Shown here piece after piece: positions 8,229-18,953 of a stretch of 58,878 nucleotides of DNA. The DNA lies in contig WGNK01000063.1 in assembly GCA_016124535.1 (NCBI GenBank), forward strand, positions 1-58,878, given 5' to 3'. Each line of letters begins with the position of its first letter. Position 1 is the stretch's first letter. Position numbers and translations under genes: made by a program. The notes beneath the pieces are model-generated. The model saw only the letters and a program-made list of their open reading frames with translations. It was not told the DNA's origin and searched no databases. Origin of the DNA: Azospirillum sp. Lineage in GTDB: Bacteria; Pseudomonadota; Alphaproteobacteria; Azospirillales; Azospirillaceae.

Positions 8229-9092
8229 TCAGGCCGCACTCAAGCGGATGCGGTGCCGGTGGGTAAAGACCTCGAAGCCGTCGTCGCGGGCGATCGCGAC
8301 CACGGTGATTCCGGCGGCATCGGCCACCCGCAGCGCCAGCGCGGTCGGAGCCGAGACCGCGACCAGAATCGGCGCGCCGAGCACCGCCACCTTCTGTACC
8401 AGTTCCACCGAAACCCGGCTGCTCATCACGACCAGCCCGGCGGCCGCGGTCGCGCCGCCGCGGGCGAGGGCGCCGACCAGCTTGTCGAGCGCATTGTGCC
8501 GCCCGACATCCTCGCGCAACGCCACCACGCCCCGCGCCGGCTGCCAGAAGGCGGCGGCATGGACCGCGCGGGTCTGGCGCTGCAGGATCTGGCCCGCCGG
8601 CAAGGCCCGAATCGCCGCGGCAACCGCCGGCGCGGACACCGTCAGATCGCTGTCGACCCGGGGGACCCGGCGCATCGCCTCGGCCAGGCTGTCGATGCCG
8701 CAGAGTCCGCAGCCGGTCGGCCCGGCAAGATAACGGCGACGGTCGTAGAACGCGGCCCCCCGGACCTGACCGATCGACAGGCGCAGTTCGATTCCGTTTT
8801 CCCGCGGCACGACTTCGAGCTCTTCGATCTCCTCGGGCTTCGCGACGACACCGTCGGTCAGGCTGAAGCCGATCGCGAAATCCTCCAGATCCGCCGGGGT
8901 CGCCATCATCACGGCGTGGGAGGCGCGGTTATAGGTGATGGCGACCGCGGTTTCTTCCGGGATAACCCGCTCGCCGGGCTCGGCCGTACCACCGCGCCAG
9001 GATGCCCGCGGAACCTGACAAACCGGCGCCGGCAGCGACCAGTTGCCAACCTCAGCGGACTCGTCGGTGGTAACAGTCGGGGGGTGCACCAT
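8229..9092 (-). CDS. fdhD: Formate dehydrogenase accessory sulfurtransferase FdhD
   Basis: FdhD takes sulfur from a cysteine desulfurase and delivers it to the molybdenum cofactor of formate dehydrogenase. The protein has 287 residues. The cysteine pair of the family is present as Cys128 and Cys131 in GPTGCGLCGID, followed by the conserved HNALDKLVGAL and SSRVSVELVQKVAVLGAPI segments. No formate dehydrogenase gene lies in the window, so the client enzyme must be encoded elsewhere. It is transcribed divergently from the WD40 gene across a 152-bp gap containing the palindrome TATGCTAGCATA. Confidence 0.93.
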   Translation of the reverse strand: MVHPPTVTTDESAEVGNWSLPAPVCQVPRASWRGGTAEPGERVIPEETAVAITYNRASHAVMMATPADLEDFAIGFSLTDGVVAKPEEIEELEVVPRENGIELRLSIGQVRGAAFYDRRRYLAGPTGCGLCGIDSLAEAMRRVPRVDSDLTVSAPAVAAAIRALPAGQILQRQTRAVHAAAFWQPARGVVALREDVGRHNALDKLVGALARGGATAAAGLVVMSSRVSVELVQKVAVLGAPILVAVSAPTALALRVADAAGITVVAIARDDGFEVFTHRHRIRLSAA

Positions 9093-9098
9093 GGCCGG

Positions 9099-9110
9099 TA
9101 TGCTAGCATA
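9099..9110. promoter_or_regulatory. Perfect 12-bp palindrome between divergent genes
   Basis: TATGCTAGCATA is its own reverse complement and sits 7 bp upstream of the fdhD start. Each half (TATGCT) resembles a -10 box, so it could serve as a promoter element in either direction or as an operator. No good -35 box was identified, so this remains tentative. Confidence 0.3.
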
Positions 9111-9244
9111 AAGCGCCGCCGCCCGCCGCGGCTTCGCAAGGGAGCCGGACGGACCGGGTCCACCAAGCCGAGCATGGCAGCTTCCGCCGCAGCGGTGGCG
9201 GGTTTGATATTGACAGCCACCGGGGCTCGGGGAAGGCTCGCGGC

Positions 9245-10258
9245 ATGGCCAAGAGGCAAACCACTGCGCCCTCCCCCGCCGGCGCCCGGCGCCGCGCCGG
9301 ATGCGGCGCGGCCCTAGCCGCGGCGCTGTGCCCCGGCTGGTGGGCCGTCCCGGCCGCCGCCGATCTGCTTGGCCATGCCGGCATCGTGATGTCGGTGGCG
9401 GTGTCCGGCGACGGCAGCCAGGCGCTGACCGCCAGCTTCGACTATTCGGTCCGGCTGTGGGATCTCGGCAAGCAGCGGGAGCTGCGTGAACTCAACGAGC
9501 ATTTCGCCGCGGCGAGTTGCGCCCGTTTCCTGCCCGGCGGCCATCAGGCGATCTCGGCCAGCGCCGACGGCACCCTGATCCTGTGGGACCTGGACTCCGG
9601 CAAACCGCTCCGGCAGCTCAAAGGCCATGTCGGCAACGTCGCCGCGGTCGCGGTCGCACCGGACGGCCGGGTCGCCGCCTCGGCCGGCTGGGACCACACC
9701 ATCCGCCTGTGGTCGCTGCCCGACGGAGCCGCTTTGCGCACGCTCGAAGGCCACACCGGTAACGTCAATGCGGTCGCCTTCACGACTGACGGCCGCAGAC
9801 TGGTCTCAGCCGGCTATGACGGTTCGGTCCGGCTGTGGGACGCCGCGAGCGGCAAGCCGGGGGCGGTCCTGCGGGGTCATGACTTTGGCATCAACGGACT
9901 GGCACTGTCCCCCGACGGCCGCCGCGCCTTGACCGCCGGGGTCGATGCCACGGTCCGGTTGTGGGACCTCGACCGCGAGCGCGAACTGGCCACGCTGCTG
10001 GGCCATGACGGCTTCGTAATCGCGGTTGCCTTCTCGCCGGATGGTCGGCGGGCGCTGTCGGGCGGGCGCGACGCCCGGCTGCGCCTGTGGGACCTCGACA
10101 ACGGCCGGGTGATGCAGGTGATGACCGGGCACACCAAGGCGATCTGGTCGGTCGCCTTCACGCCCGACGGCCGCACCGCTCTGTCGGCCAGCGCCGACGA
10201 GACGGTCAAGCTGTGGGACGTCGAAACCGGCCAGCCGGTGCCGACGCCGCCACAATAG
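9245..10258 (+). CDS. Exported seven-repeat WD40 beta-propeller protein
   Basis: The 337 residues begin with an arginine-rich n-region and a hydrophobic stretch ending AVPAAAD, so it is probably exported to the periplasm with cleavage after AAA. The rest consists of seven WD40 repeats, each ending in a variant of xVRLWD: YSVRLWD, GTLILWD, HTIRLWS, GSVRLWD, ATVRLWD, ARLRLWD and ETVKLWD. This is exactly enough for one closed propeller. Such propellers are protein-interaction scaffolds. No catalytic domain or heme motif is attached. It converges with the TRAP permease gene, leaving 12 bp between the two stops. Function unknown. Confidence 0.88.
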   Translation: MAKRQTTAPSPAGARRRAGCGAALAAALCPGWWAVPAAADLLGHAGIVMSVAVSGDGSQALTASFDYSVRLWDLGKQRELRELNEHFAAASCARFLPGGHQAISASADGTLILWDLDSGKPLRQLKGHVGNVAAVAVAPDGRVAASAGWDHTIRLWSLPDGAALRTLEGHTGNVNAVAFTTDGRRLVSAGYDGSVRLWDAASGKPGAVLRGHDFGINGLALSPDGRRALTAGVDATVRLWDLDRERELATLLGHDGFVIAVAFSPDGRRALSGGRDARLRLWDLDNGRVMQVMTGHTKAIWSVAFTPDGRTALSASADETVKLWDVETGQPVPTPPQ

Positions 10259-10270
10259 GACCGAGCGTCG

Positions 10271-12850
10271 TCAGGCGACAGCCGGCCGTCGACGCCTCTG
10301 GTTGACCACGACCAGCCCCAGCAACGCCAAGGCCGGCAGGAACATCAGATGCTTGGGCGGGCCTTCGCTGGGCATTTGAACCGCCAGGACGCGCATGTCG
10401 AGATCCAGTCCGAGTTTCGCCGCGTTGCTGCGGAAGCGGACATCGTCGATCGTCGTGATGCCGTCCTTGGTCACCACCGCAATTCCGGCATCGTTCAGCC
10501 GCTTGGCGCCGTCGCCCTCGCTGCCGATGCGCAGTTTGACCAGCTTTTGCACCAGCTTACCGTGGACGTCCTCGGCCTCGACCTTGAGCCGGAGGTAGCC
10601 GCTGTCACCGCCCTGTTCGGCCAGCGCCACGATTTGTGCCGGGTCGTTGTCGGTGAACGGCGGATGGATCATGTCCATCCAGAAGCCGGGGCGGAACAGG
10701 GTAAAGCAGATCAGATAGAGGGCTGCACTCTCGTACCAGCGATTCTTGACCAGAAAATGGTTTTGCGTCGCGGCAACGAACAGCAGCATGGCGCCCAGCG
10801 AACTGCCGACCACCAGCACAAAATGCCCGACGCTGTCGATGCCGATCATCAGCAACTCGTTGTTGAAGATGAAGATGAACGGCAGCAGCGCGGTGCGGAT
10901 CTCGTAGCGGAAGGCCTGGACGCCGGTAGCGATCGGCGAGGCGCCCGATATCGCCGAGGCGGCATAGGCGGCCAGCCCGACCGGCGGCGTCACATCGGCC
11001 ATCAGGCCGAAATAGAACACGAACAGGTGGACCGCGACCAAGGGTACCGCCAACTCGTTTTGCGCCGCCAATTCCACGATCACCGGCGCCATCAGGGTGG
11101 CGACGATGATGTAGCTGGCGGTGGTCGGCATGCCCATGCCCAGAATCAGACAGATGACCCCGGTCAGCGCCAGCATGACGATCAGGTTGCCGCCGCTGAG
11201 GTAACCGACCACCTCGGTCATGACCAAGCCGATGCCGGTCAGCGACACCGTGCCGACGATGATGCCGGCCGCGGCGGTGGCCAGTCCGACCCCGATCATA
11301 TTGCGGGCGCCGTTGACCAGCCCCTCGCTGAGATCGATCAAGCCGTGGCGGAATTCCTGGGCGACACCGCCCTTGGCCCGGAACAGTGCGGTCAACGGCC
11401 GCTGGGTTGCCACCACCAGGGTCAGGGCGACGGTGCCGTAGAAGGCCGACAGGCCGGGCGACAGCGCTTCGACCATCAGGCACCAGATCAGCACCACCAC
11501 CGGGATCAGGTAATGCAGACCAGTGCGCGCGGTGTCGCCGAACGACGGCAGGTGCTCGACCAAAACATTGGGATCGTCACCTTCCAGGTCTGGGAACCGG
11601 GCACGATAGGCGATCAGCCCGACATAGAAGGCCGAGATCGCCGCACCCAGGATCCAGGTCGCCGCCGCGCCGAAAGCCGTCTTGGTCCAGCCGATGCCGT
11701 AATAGACCGCTCCGCTGAAGATGATGATGCCGGCAATCGTCGAAACCGTGGCCCACAGCGCCGCCATGCCGGTGAGCTTGCGCGCCCGCGGCAGGCCCTT
11801 GAGGCCCAGCTTCACTGCCTCGATATCGACGATGTAGAACAGCGCCAGATAGGTCACGATCGCCGGCAGGAAGGCGTGCTTGACCACCTCGGCATAGGAG
11901 ATGCCGACATACTCGGCGATCAGGAACGCCGCAGCCCCCATCACCGGCGGCATGATCTGGCCGTTGACGCTGCACGCCGCCTCAACCGCGCCGGCCTTGG
12001 TCGCCGGATAGCCAACCCGCTTCATCAGCGGAATCGTGAAGGTGCCGGTGGTCACGACATTGGCGATCGACGAGCCGGAAATAATTCCGGTCAGGCCCGA
12101 TGACACCACCGCAGCCTTGGCCGGTCCGCCGCGCAAATGGCCGAGCAGGGCGAACGACAGCTTGATGAAGTAATTGCCGGCGCCCGCCTTCTCCAGCAGG
12201 GCACCGAACAGCACGAACAGGAAGACGAAACTGGTCGATACCCCGAGGGCGACACCGAACACACCCTCGGTGGTCAACCACAATTGCGACATCGCCCGAC
12301 CGATCGACGAGCCCTTGTGCGCGATCATACCCGGCAGATAGGGACCGACGAAGATATAGGCGATCATGATCGAGGCGATGATCACCAGGGCTGGCCCGAC
12401 CGCCCGCCGCGCCGCCTCCAGCAGCAGCAACAGGCCAATCACTGCGGTGACGTAGTCCATGGTCGACGGCAGGCCCGGCCGCAACGACAACTCGCGATAG
12501 AACAGGTAGAGGTAGCCGGCGGAAAACGCCCCAGCCACCGCGAACATCCAGTCCTGCACCGGAACCCAGCGCCGCGGCGACGATTTGAACGCCGGGAACG
12601 CCAGGAAGGCCAGAAACACCGCGAAGGCCAAATGGATCGAGCGCGCCTGGGTGTCATTCAGAATGAAGAAATTGAGCATGAACGGCAGCGGCGAGGCATA
12701 CCATAACTGGAACAGCGACCACGCCAGGGGCACTGCAAACAGCAGCTTCAAGGTCAGTCCGCTCGGGGCCCGCGCGCCGGTATCGGCCTCCGCGACCAGG
12801 GCATCGAGGGCCTCGCGATCAATCCTATCGCCGATGGCGGGTTCGGTCAT
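10271..12850 (-). CDS. TRAP transporter permease, fused 4TM/12TM type (TAXI partner)
   Basis: This 859-residue inner-membrane protein joins the small (DctQ-like) and large (DctM-like) TRAP subunits in one chain, as is usual for TAXI-type systems. It contains many hydrophobic segments, with characteristic DctM stretches such as GLTGIISGSSIANVVTTGTF, ILGMGMPTTASYIIVA and GLMADVTPPVGLAAYAASAI. A C-terminal soluble extension of roughly 150 residues, ending in one more membrane segment, resembles DUF3394. It would drive sodium- or proton-coupled uptake of the ligand bound by the TAXI protein encoded just upstream. The 147-bp gap between them carries a strong hairpin. It is the last gene of the aminotransferase-BKACE-TAXI operon. 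Confidence 0.94.
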   Translation of the reverse strand: MTEPAIGDRIDREALDALVAEADTGARAPSGLTLKLLFAVPLAWSLFQLWYASPLPFMLNFFILNDTQARSIHLAFAVFLAFLAFPAFKSSPRRWVPVQDWMFAVAGAFSAGYLYLFYRELSLRPGLPSTMDYVTAVIGLLLLLEAARRAVGPALVIIASIMIAYIFVGPYLPGMIAHKGSSIGRAMSQLWLTTEGVFGVALGVSTSFVFLFVLFGALLEKAGAGNYFIKLSFALLGHLRGGPAKAAVVSSGLTGIISGSSIANVVTTGTFTIPLMKRVGYPATKAGAVEAACSVNGQIMPPVMGAAAFLIAEYVGISYAEVVKHAFLPAIVTYLALFYIVDIEAVKLGLKGLPRARKLTGMAALWATVSTIAGIIIFSGAVYYGIGWTKTAFGAAATWILGAAISAFYVGLIAYRARFPDLEGDDPNVLVEHLPSFGDTARTGLHYLIPVVVLIWCLMVEALSPGLSAFYGTVALTLVVATQRPLTALFRAKGGVAQEFRHGLIDLSEGLVNGARNMIGVGLATAAAGIIVGTVSLTGIGLVMTEVVGYLSGGNLIVMLALTGVICLILGMGMPTTASYIIVATLMAPVIVELAAQNELAVPLVAVHLFVFYFGLMADVTPPVGLAAYAASAISGASPIATGVQAFRYEIRTALLPFIFIFNNELLMIGIDSVGHFVLVVGSSLGAMLLFVAATQNHFLVKNRWYESAALYLICFTLFRPGFWMDMIHPPFTDNDPAQIVALAEQGGDSGYLRLKVEAEDVHGKLVQKLVKLRIGSEGDGAKRLNDAGIAVVTKDGITTIDDVRFRSNAAKLGLDLDMRVLAVQMPSEGPPKHLMFLPALALLGLVVVNQRRRRPAVA

Positions 12851-12945
12851 CGCCGTTGCTCCGGGAATAAGGGTTCGTTGGTCGCGCCAGAGTATTCGGG
12901 CGGCCGATGAAAAATATATCTTGCAGAAACTCGCCCCTTACCCAA

Positions 12946-12968
12946 CCCTCTCCCCGCCGGGGAGAGGG
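12946..12968. terminator. Intercistronic hairpin between binding protein and permease
   Basis: CCCTCTCCCC (12946-12955) and GGGGAGAGGG (12959-12968) form a perfect 10-bp stem with a 3-base loop. It lies 30 bp downstream of the binding-protein stop and 96 bp upstream of the permease start. No T-run follows in the direction of transcription, so it more probably stabilises the upstream mRNA or causes partial termination, raising binding protein over permease. Confidence 0.55.
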
Positions 12969-12997
12969 CTTTTCGGGGAATTGCTGGCGTAAAAAGA

Positions 12998-13972
12998 CTA
13001 CATCCAGCCTTTTTCTTTGTAGTATTTGATCGCGCCCGGATGAAGCGGCACGGTCAGGCCGTCCTTGATCATCAGCTTGGGATCAAGGTTGGCGAACGCC
13101 GGGTGAAGCTTCTTGAAGTCGTCGAAATTCTCGAACACTGCCTTGACTACGGTATAGACCATTTCGTCAGGCACTGTCGCCGAGCTGATCACGGTCGCCA
13201 GCACGCCATAGGTCGGGATCGGGTCGGGGTTGCCGGCATAAATGCCGCCCGGAATATTGACCTTGGCGTAGAACGGGTTATCGGCGACCAGCTTGTCCAC
13301 GGCCGGGCCAGTCAGCGGAATGATCTTGGCGCCGCAGGTGGTGGTCGGGTCCTGGATGTTGGCCGACGGGTGGCCGACGCCGTAGAAGAAGCCGTCGATC
13401 TTGTTGTCGCACAGCGCCGGGCCATGCTCGTCGGCTTTCAGTTCCGAGGCCAGCGAGAAATCGCCAAGCGTCCAGCCCAGAGCTTTCAGCAGCTGTTCCA
13501 TTGAGGAACGAGTGCCCGAACCCGGATTGCCGACGTTGAAGCGTTTGCCCTTGAAGTCCTCGAACTTGGTAACCCCGGCTTCCTTGCGCGCCAGCACGGT
13601 AAAGGGCTCGGGATGGACCGAGAACACCGCTCGCAGGTCGGAGAACGCGCCGGCGTCCTTGAAGCCGCCGGTGCCACGGTAGGAATTGTACTGTACGTCC
13701 GATTGGGCCAGACCGAAATCGAGTTCGCCGGCCCGGATCGTGTTGGCGTTGAACACCGAACCGCCGGTCGATTCCACCGAGCAGCGGATGCCGTGGGTCT
13801 TGCGGTCCTTGTTGACCAGACGGCAGATCGCACCGCCGACCGCATAATAGACGCCGGTGACGCCGCCTGTGCCGATGGTGATGAATTTCTGGTCGGCCGC
13901 GGCGGGACCGGCGCCTCCGACGGTCAGAACAACTGCGGCAGCGGTAGCCACCGTGATCAATCTGGTGAACAT
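12998..13972 (-). CDS. TAXI family TRAP transporter solute-binding protein
   Basis: This is the periplasmic receptor of the TRAP system encoded next to it. The start at ATG 13972 gives a classical signal peptide (MFTRLITVATAAAVVLTVGG) with cleavage near GPAAADQ; the frame upstream of it lacks family similarity. The mature part begins with the TAXI signature FITIGTGGVTGVYYAVGGA, followed by KTHGIRCSVESTGGS and, later, FNVGNPGSGTRSSMEQLL. Total length is 324 residues, typical for the family. The ligand cannot be read from the sequence. Neighbours suggest an amino acid, a keto acid or a related carboxylate. It lies 37 bp downstream of the BKACE gene. Confidence 0.94.
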   Translation of the reverse strand: MFTRLITVATAAAVVLTVGGAGPAAADQKFITIGTGGVTGVYYAVGGAICRLVNKDRKTHGIRCSVESTGGSVFNANTIRAGELDFGLAQSDVQYNSYRGTGGFKDAGAFSDLRAVFSVHPEPFTVLARKEAGVTKFEDFKGKRFNVGNPGSGTRSSMEQLLKALGWTLGDFSLASELKADEHGPALCDNKIDGFFYGVGHPSANIQDPTTTCGAKIIPLTGPAVDKLVADNPFYAKVNIPGGIYAGNPDPIPTYGVLATVISSATVPDEMVYTVVKAVFENFDDFKKLHPAFANLDPKLMIKDGLTVPLHPGAIKYYKEKGWM

Positions 13973-14009
13973 GTCTCGTTTATCCTCCCAGGCAGAGAAA
14001 AGACTGAAG

Positions 14010-14828
14010 TCAGGCCCCGGCAAAGAAGCGTCGCGCCTCCGCCGCGGTCATGACGGGTCTTCCGATCAGGTCGGCGGCCCGTACGGCACGTCCGACCGGA
14101 TCGGCATTGTCGACCGCCAAGCGGCCGTCGGGCAAGCATAAATTGTTCTCGAAGCCGACCCGGACATGGCCGCCGAGCGCCAATGCCGCCGTTGCCGCCG
14201 CAGCCTCGCCGGCGCCGAAGGCACAAACGCTCCAGGCATGATCTCCGGATGCTGCGGAGATAAACGGCAGCAGGTCCAGCGGGTCGCTCTGTTGGCCGGC
14301 GGTGTAGCGCCCGAGCACATAGAGGGCAAAGACCCGGTCGCCGGGGATCACGCCGCGCCGGCGCAACGCCTTGAACCGCTCGACCTCGGCCGCCGAGTAC
14401 AAGATATATTGAGGAAAAATGCACTCGCGGGCGAGCCAGTCGAGAAAATCCGCAGCGTCGGTGAGCGCCGCCTCGTCGGGCATGAGTTCGGCGATCGCCA
14501 GCGACACTGCTTCCGGGCGCAGATCGCGGACCATCGCCATCTGCTGCTCGGGCCGATAGCGGCCGACCGCCTCGGTGGTCGCCTGGACGATCATCCGCTC
14601 GCCGACCGCCACCCGGATCGCCGCAATTGCGGCGCGATAGGCATCGGGGTCAAGACTGTGGCCGCCTGCGGCGTCACGGACATGGAGATGGATCAGCGCG
14701 GCACCGGCCTCCAGGCACGCAGCCGCGGCATTGGCCAGTTCTGCTGGGGAAATTGGCAACTGCGGGTGGTCGGCTTTGTTCCGGCGCGCGCCATTGGGCG
14801 CCACCATGATCAGGGCCGGACCGTTCAT
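14010..14828 (-). CDS. BKACE family beta-keto acid cleavage enzyme (DUF849)
   Basis: BKACE enzymes use zinc to cleave a beta-keto acid with acetyl-CoA, yielding acetoacetate and a CoA ester; the founding activity is 3-keto-5-aminohexanoate cleavage in lysine fermentation. The 272-residue protein shows the zinc-binding His47 and His49 in ALIHLHVRD, and later the His221 to Glu227 motif GGHVRVGFENN. Its ATG overlaps the stop of the upstream aminotransferase by four bases (ATGA), so the two are translationally coupled. The pairing suggests that the aminotransferase makes the beta-keto acid from a beta-amino acid, and that BKACE splits it. Confidence 0.9.
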   Translation of the reverse strand: MNGPALIMVAPNGARRNKADHPQLPISPAELANAAAACLEAGAALIHLHVRDAAGGHSLDPDAYRAAIAAIRVAVGERMIVQATTEAVGRYRPEQQMAMVRDLRPEAVSLAIAELMPDEAALTDAADFLDWLARECIFPQYILYSAAEVERFKALRRRGVIPGDRVFALYVLGRYTAGQQSDPLDLLPFISAASGDHAWSVCAFGAGEAAAATAALALGGHVRVGFENNLCLPDGRLAVDNADPVGRAVRAADLIGRPVMTAAEARRFFAGA

Positions 14829-16171
14829 GCTCCGATCTCGGCCAAGGCCCGTCCGATCGCCCCGCTCAGCTTTTCCGCCAACTCGTCGAGTTGGGCATCT
14901 TCAAGAATAAACGGCGGCGCCAGCAGCACATGATCACCGTTGACGCCGTCGATCGTGCCCCCCATCGGATAGCACATCAGGCCGCCGGCCATCGCCTGAG
15001 CCTTGATTCGGGCATTCAGCTTGAGTGCCGGATCGAACGGCGCCTTGGTCTCGCGGTCGCGCACCAGTTCCAGGCCCCAGAACAGGCCGCGGCCCCGGAT
15101 GTCGCCGATATGGGGATGCTGGGCGAAATTCTGATGCAGCCGTTGGGCGAGGCCGTCGCCCAACTGGCGAACCCGTTCCAGCAGGCCACGGTTGCGGATC
15201 GCCCGCTGCACCGCCAGCGCCGCGGCACAGGCCGCCGGATGGCCCATATAGGTATGGCCGTGCTGGAAAAAGCCCGAGCCGCCGACCACCGCGTCGACGA
15301 TCCGCTGATTGATCAGCACCGCGCCGATCGGTTGATAGCCGGCGCCCAGCCCCTTGGCGATCGCCATCAGATCGGGGGCAATGCCTTCCTGCTCGCAGGC
15401 GTGGAGCGTGCCGGTACGGCCCATGCCGCACATCACCTCGTCCAGGATCAACAAAATGCCGCTGCGGTCGCACAGCTCGCGGACCCGGCGGAAATAGCCC
15501 GGTACCGGCGGCAGCACCCCGGCGGTGGCGCCGACCACGGTCTCGGCAACAAAGGCGATCACGCGGTCGCCGCCCAGCCGCGCGATCGTGGTTTCCAGTT
15601 CAACCGCCAGCCGGGCACCGTAAGCCTCGTCGCTTTCGCCGGTTTCCTTGCCGCGGTAGCCGTAGCACGCCGAGACATGGGCAACATCGATCAGCAGCGG
15701 CTCGAACTGGCGCCGCCGCCATTGATTGCCGCCGACCGCCAACGCGCCCAGAGTATTGCCGTGGTAGCTCTGATGGCGCGCAATCACGGTGCGGCGCTGG
15801 GGCTGGCCGATCTCGACGAAATATTGCCGCGCCAGCTTGATCGCCGCCTCGACCGCCTCCGAGCCGCCCGAAACGAAATAGCTGTGCGACAGGCCGGCCG
15901 GGGCATGGGTGATCAGGTCGTCGGCCAAGGCCTCCATCGGCGGATTGGTGAAGAAGGCGGTATGGGCGAAGGCGATGCGGTCGAGCTGGTCCTTGATCGC
16001 GGCGATGATCTCGGGATCGCCATGGCCGAGACAGGAGACCGCGGCCCCGCCCGAAGCATCGAGATAGCGCCGCCCCTGGTCATCGACCAGATAAGCACCG
16101 GCGCCGCCTGTCGCGGTCGGATAGCGTTGTTTGGGATTGCGGTGAAAAACGCGGCTTGCGGCGGCGGTCAT
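14825..16171 (-). CDS. Class III PLP-dependent aminotransferase
   Basis: The start at ATG 16171 (MTAAASRVFHRNPKQRYPTA) gives a 448-residue protein of normal length. The open frame continues upstream but would cross the predicted promoter. Visible motifs are SGGSEAVEAAIKLAR (phosphate cup), RHQSYHGNTLGAL, the PLP-nitrogen aspartate 244 in LILDEVMCGMGRTG and the Schiff-base Lys273 in AIAKGLGAGYQPIGA. Class III enzymes act on omega- or beta-amino groups, usually with pyruvate or 2-oxoglutarate as acceptor. As first gene of the operon with BKACE and a TRAP importer, it probably performs the first catabolic step on the imported compound. Confidence 0.92.
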   Translation of the reverse strand: MTAAASRVFHRNPKQRYPTATGGAGAYLVDDQGRRYLDASGGAAVSCLGHGDPEIIAAIKDQLDRIAFAHTAFFTNPPMEALADDLITHAPAGLSHSYFVSGGSEAVEAAIKLARQYFVEIGQPQRRTVIARHQSYHGNTLGALAVGGNQWRRRQFEPLLIDVAHVSACYGYRGKETGESDEAYGARLAVELETTIARLGGDRVIAFVAETVVGATAGVLPPVPGYFRRVRELCDRSGILLILDEVMCGMGRTGTLHACEQEGIAPDLMAIAKGLGAGYQPIGAVLINQRIVDAVVGGSGFFQHGHTYMGHPAACAAALAVQRAIRNRGLLERVRQLGDGLAQRLHQNFAQHPHIGDIRGRGLFWGLELVRDRETKAPFDPALKLNARIKAQAMAGGLMCYPMGGTIDGVNGDHVLLAPPFILEDAQLDELAEKLSGAIGRALAEIGA

Positions 16172-16329
16172 GCCAAAGCTTCCCTCATCGCGGTCGAAGG
16201 GTCCACCGCGACGACCGGCCCCGCCGCACCCGCAGTGCCGCTCGTCACCCGACCACCACCCCTTCGGTTCGGGCCCGGTTCGGCCCCCGAATCCAACGGC
16301 GGTCTCTGCCACCGCCGTAGGTGCCGTTG

Positions 16330-16365
16330 AGTTTACGGTGCCGGCCAAACGGTTTCAAGGAAACC
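16330..16365 (-). promoter_or_regulatory. Promoter with palindromic operator for the aminotransferase-BKACE-TRAP operon
   Basis: Read on the minus strand, TTGAAA (16358-16353) and TAAACT (16335-16330) are separated by 17 bp, a good sigma-70-type match. The perfect inverted repeat GGTTTC-AAG-GAAACC (16351-16365) covers the -35 box, the usual position for a repressor site. The inferred transcript would begin near 16323, leaving a leader of about 150 nt before ATG 16171. Confidence 0.6.
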
Positions 16366-16481
16366 ATTCCAATTCGGTGTAATTTTCTGCCTAATCTTCA
16401 ATCATCAGGGATAGTACCGAGCCGCCGGGTTCCCGGAGCGAAGGTCGACACCGGCCGCCGCACCTGCCCGAGGAATGCCCC

Positions 16482-16534
16482 GGGGTCTGGGGCCTTGCGG
16501 CCCCAGTGGGGACCGGGGGCACACCCCCCGGCCT
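16482..16534. repeat. Dispersed hairpin repeat, copy A, downstream of pnp
   Basis: The 30-bp core at 16482-16511 matches 20693-20722 at 28 of 30 positions. It forms CTGGGGCC/GGCCCCAG with a TTGC loop, followed by a second G/C-rich inverted repeat to 16534. It lies 19 bp past the pnp stop and may act as terminator or 3'-end stabiliser. Confidence 0.6.
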
Positions 16535-16552
16535 TTCTCGCTCTCGCCGGGC

Positions 16553-18667
<2,115 letters not shown>

Positions 18668-18863
18668 TGTCACTCACCCTCCTTCCGACACCCGACCGCC
18701 CCGGATTGGGCAAGATCGGGCCGGGGCCTTCAATCGTTTTCGACCCCGCAACCAGGCACCGTACGGCGCCCACCGGACCATTCCGGCGACGTTGCCGATG
18801 CCATCGTTTTCCATTGTGAAAGAATATCGCGCTCCGGCGGTCATCCGGACGCGCCAAACCGCG

Positions 18864-18883
18864 CGCTGCCGTTTCCGGCAGCG
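18864..18883 (-). terminator. GAAA-tetraloop hairpin between rpsO and pnp
   Basis: On the transcribed strand CGCTGCCG and CGGCAGCG form a perfect 8-bp stem closed by GAAA, 70 bp after the rpsO stop. In enterobacteria the rpsO-pnp gap carries a terminator plus an RNase III-processed hairpin used in PNPase autoregulation. A similar role here is inference. No T-run follows. Confidence 0.4.
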
Positions 18884-18953
18884 GCGGCGATCGAAATCGC
18901 GGATGCCGGGCGACCTCCGGCCCGGCACGGCGCCTGCACGTTGCCGCAATGGC

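Larger units (their letters stand above)
16172..16552. other. Intergenic region between pnp and the aminotransferase operon
   Basis: This 381-bp gap holds the promoter/operator (16330-16365) and, next to the pnp stop, a GC-rich hairpin repeat (16482-16534). The stretch 16366-16430 is AT-rich. No gene was identified. Confidence 0.6.

Noticed and set aside
10349..12103. 584-codon plus-strand open frame
   Set aside because: It is antisense to the TRAP permease. The product is Asp/His/Arg/Gln-rich and has no start signal.
16172..16348. N-terminal extension of the class III aminotransferase
   Set aside because: The 59 extra residues are Gly/Arg-rich, unlike the family, and would start upstream of the predicted transcription start near 16323.
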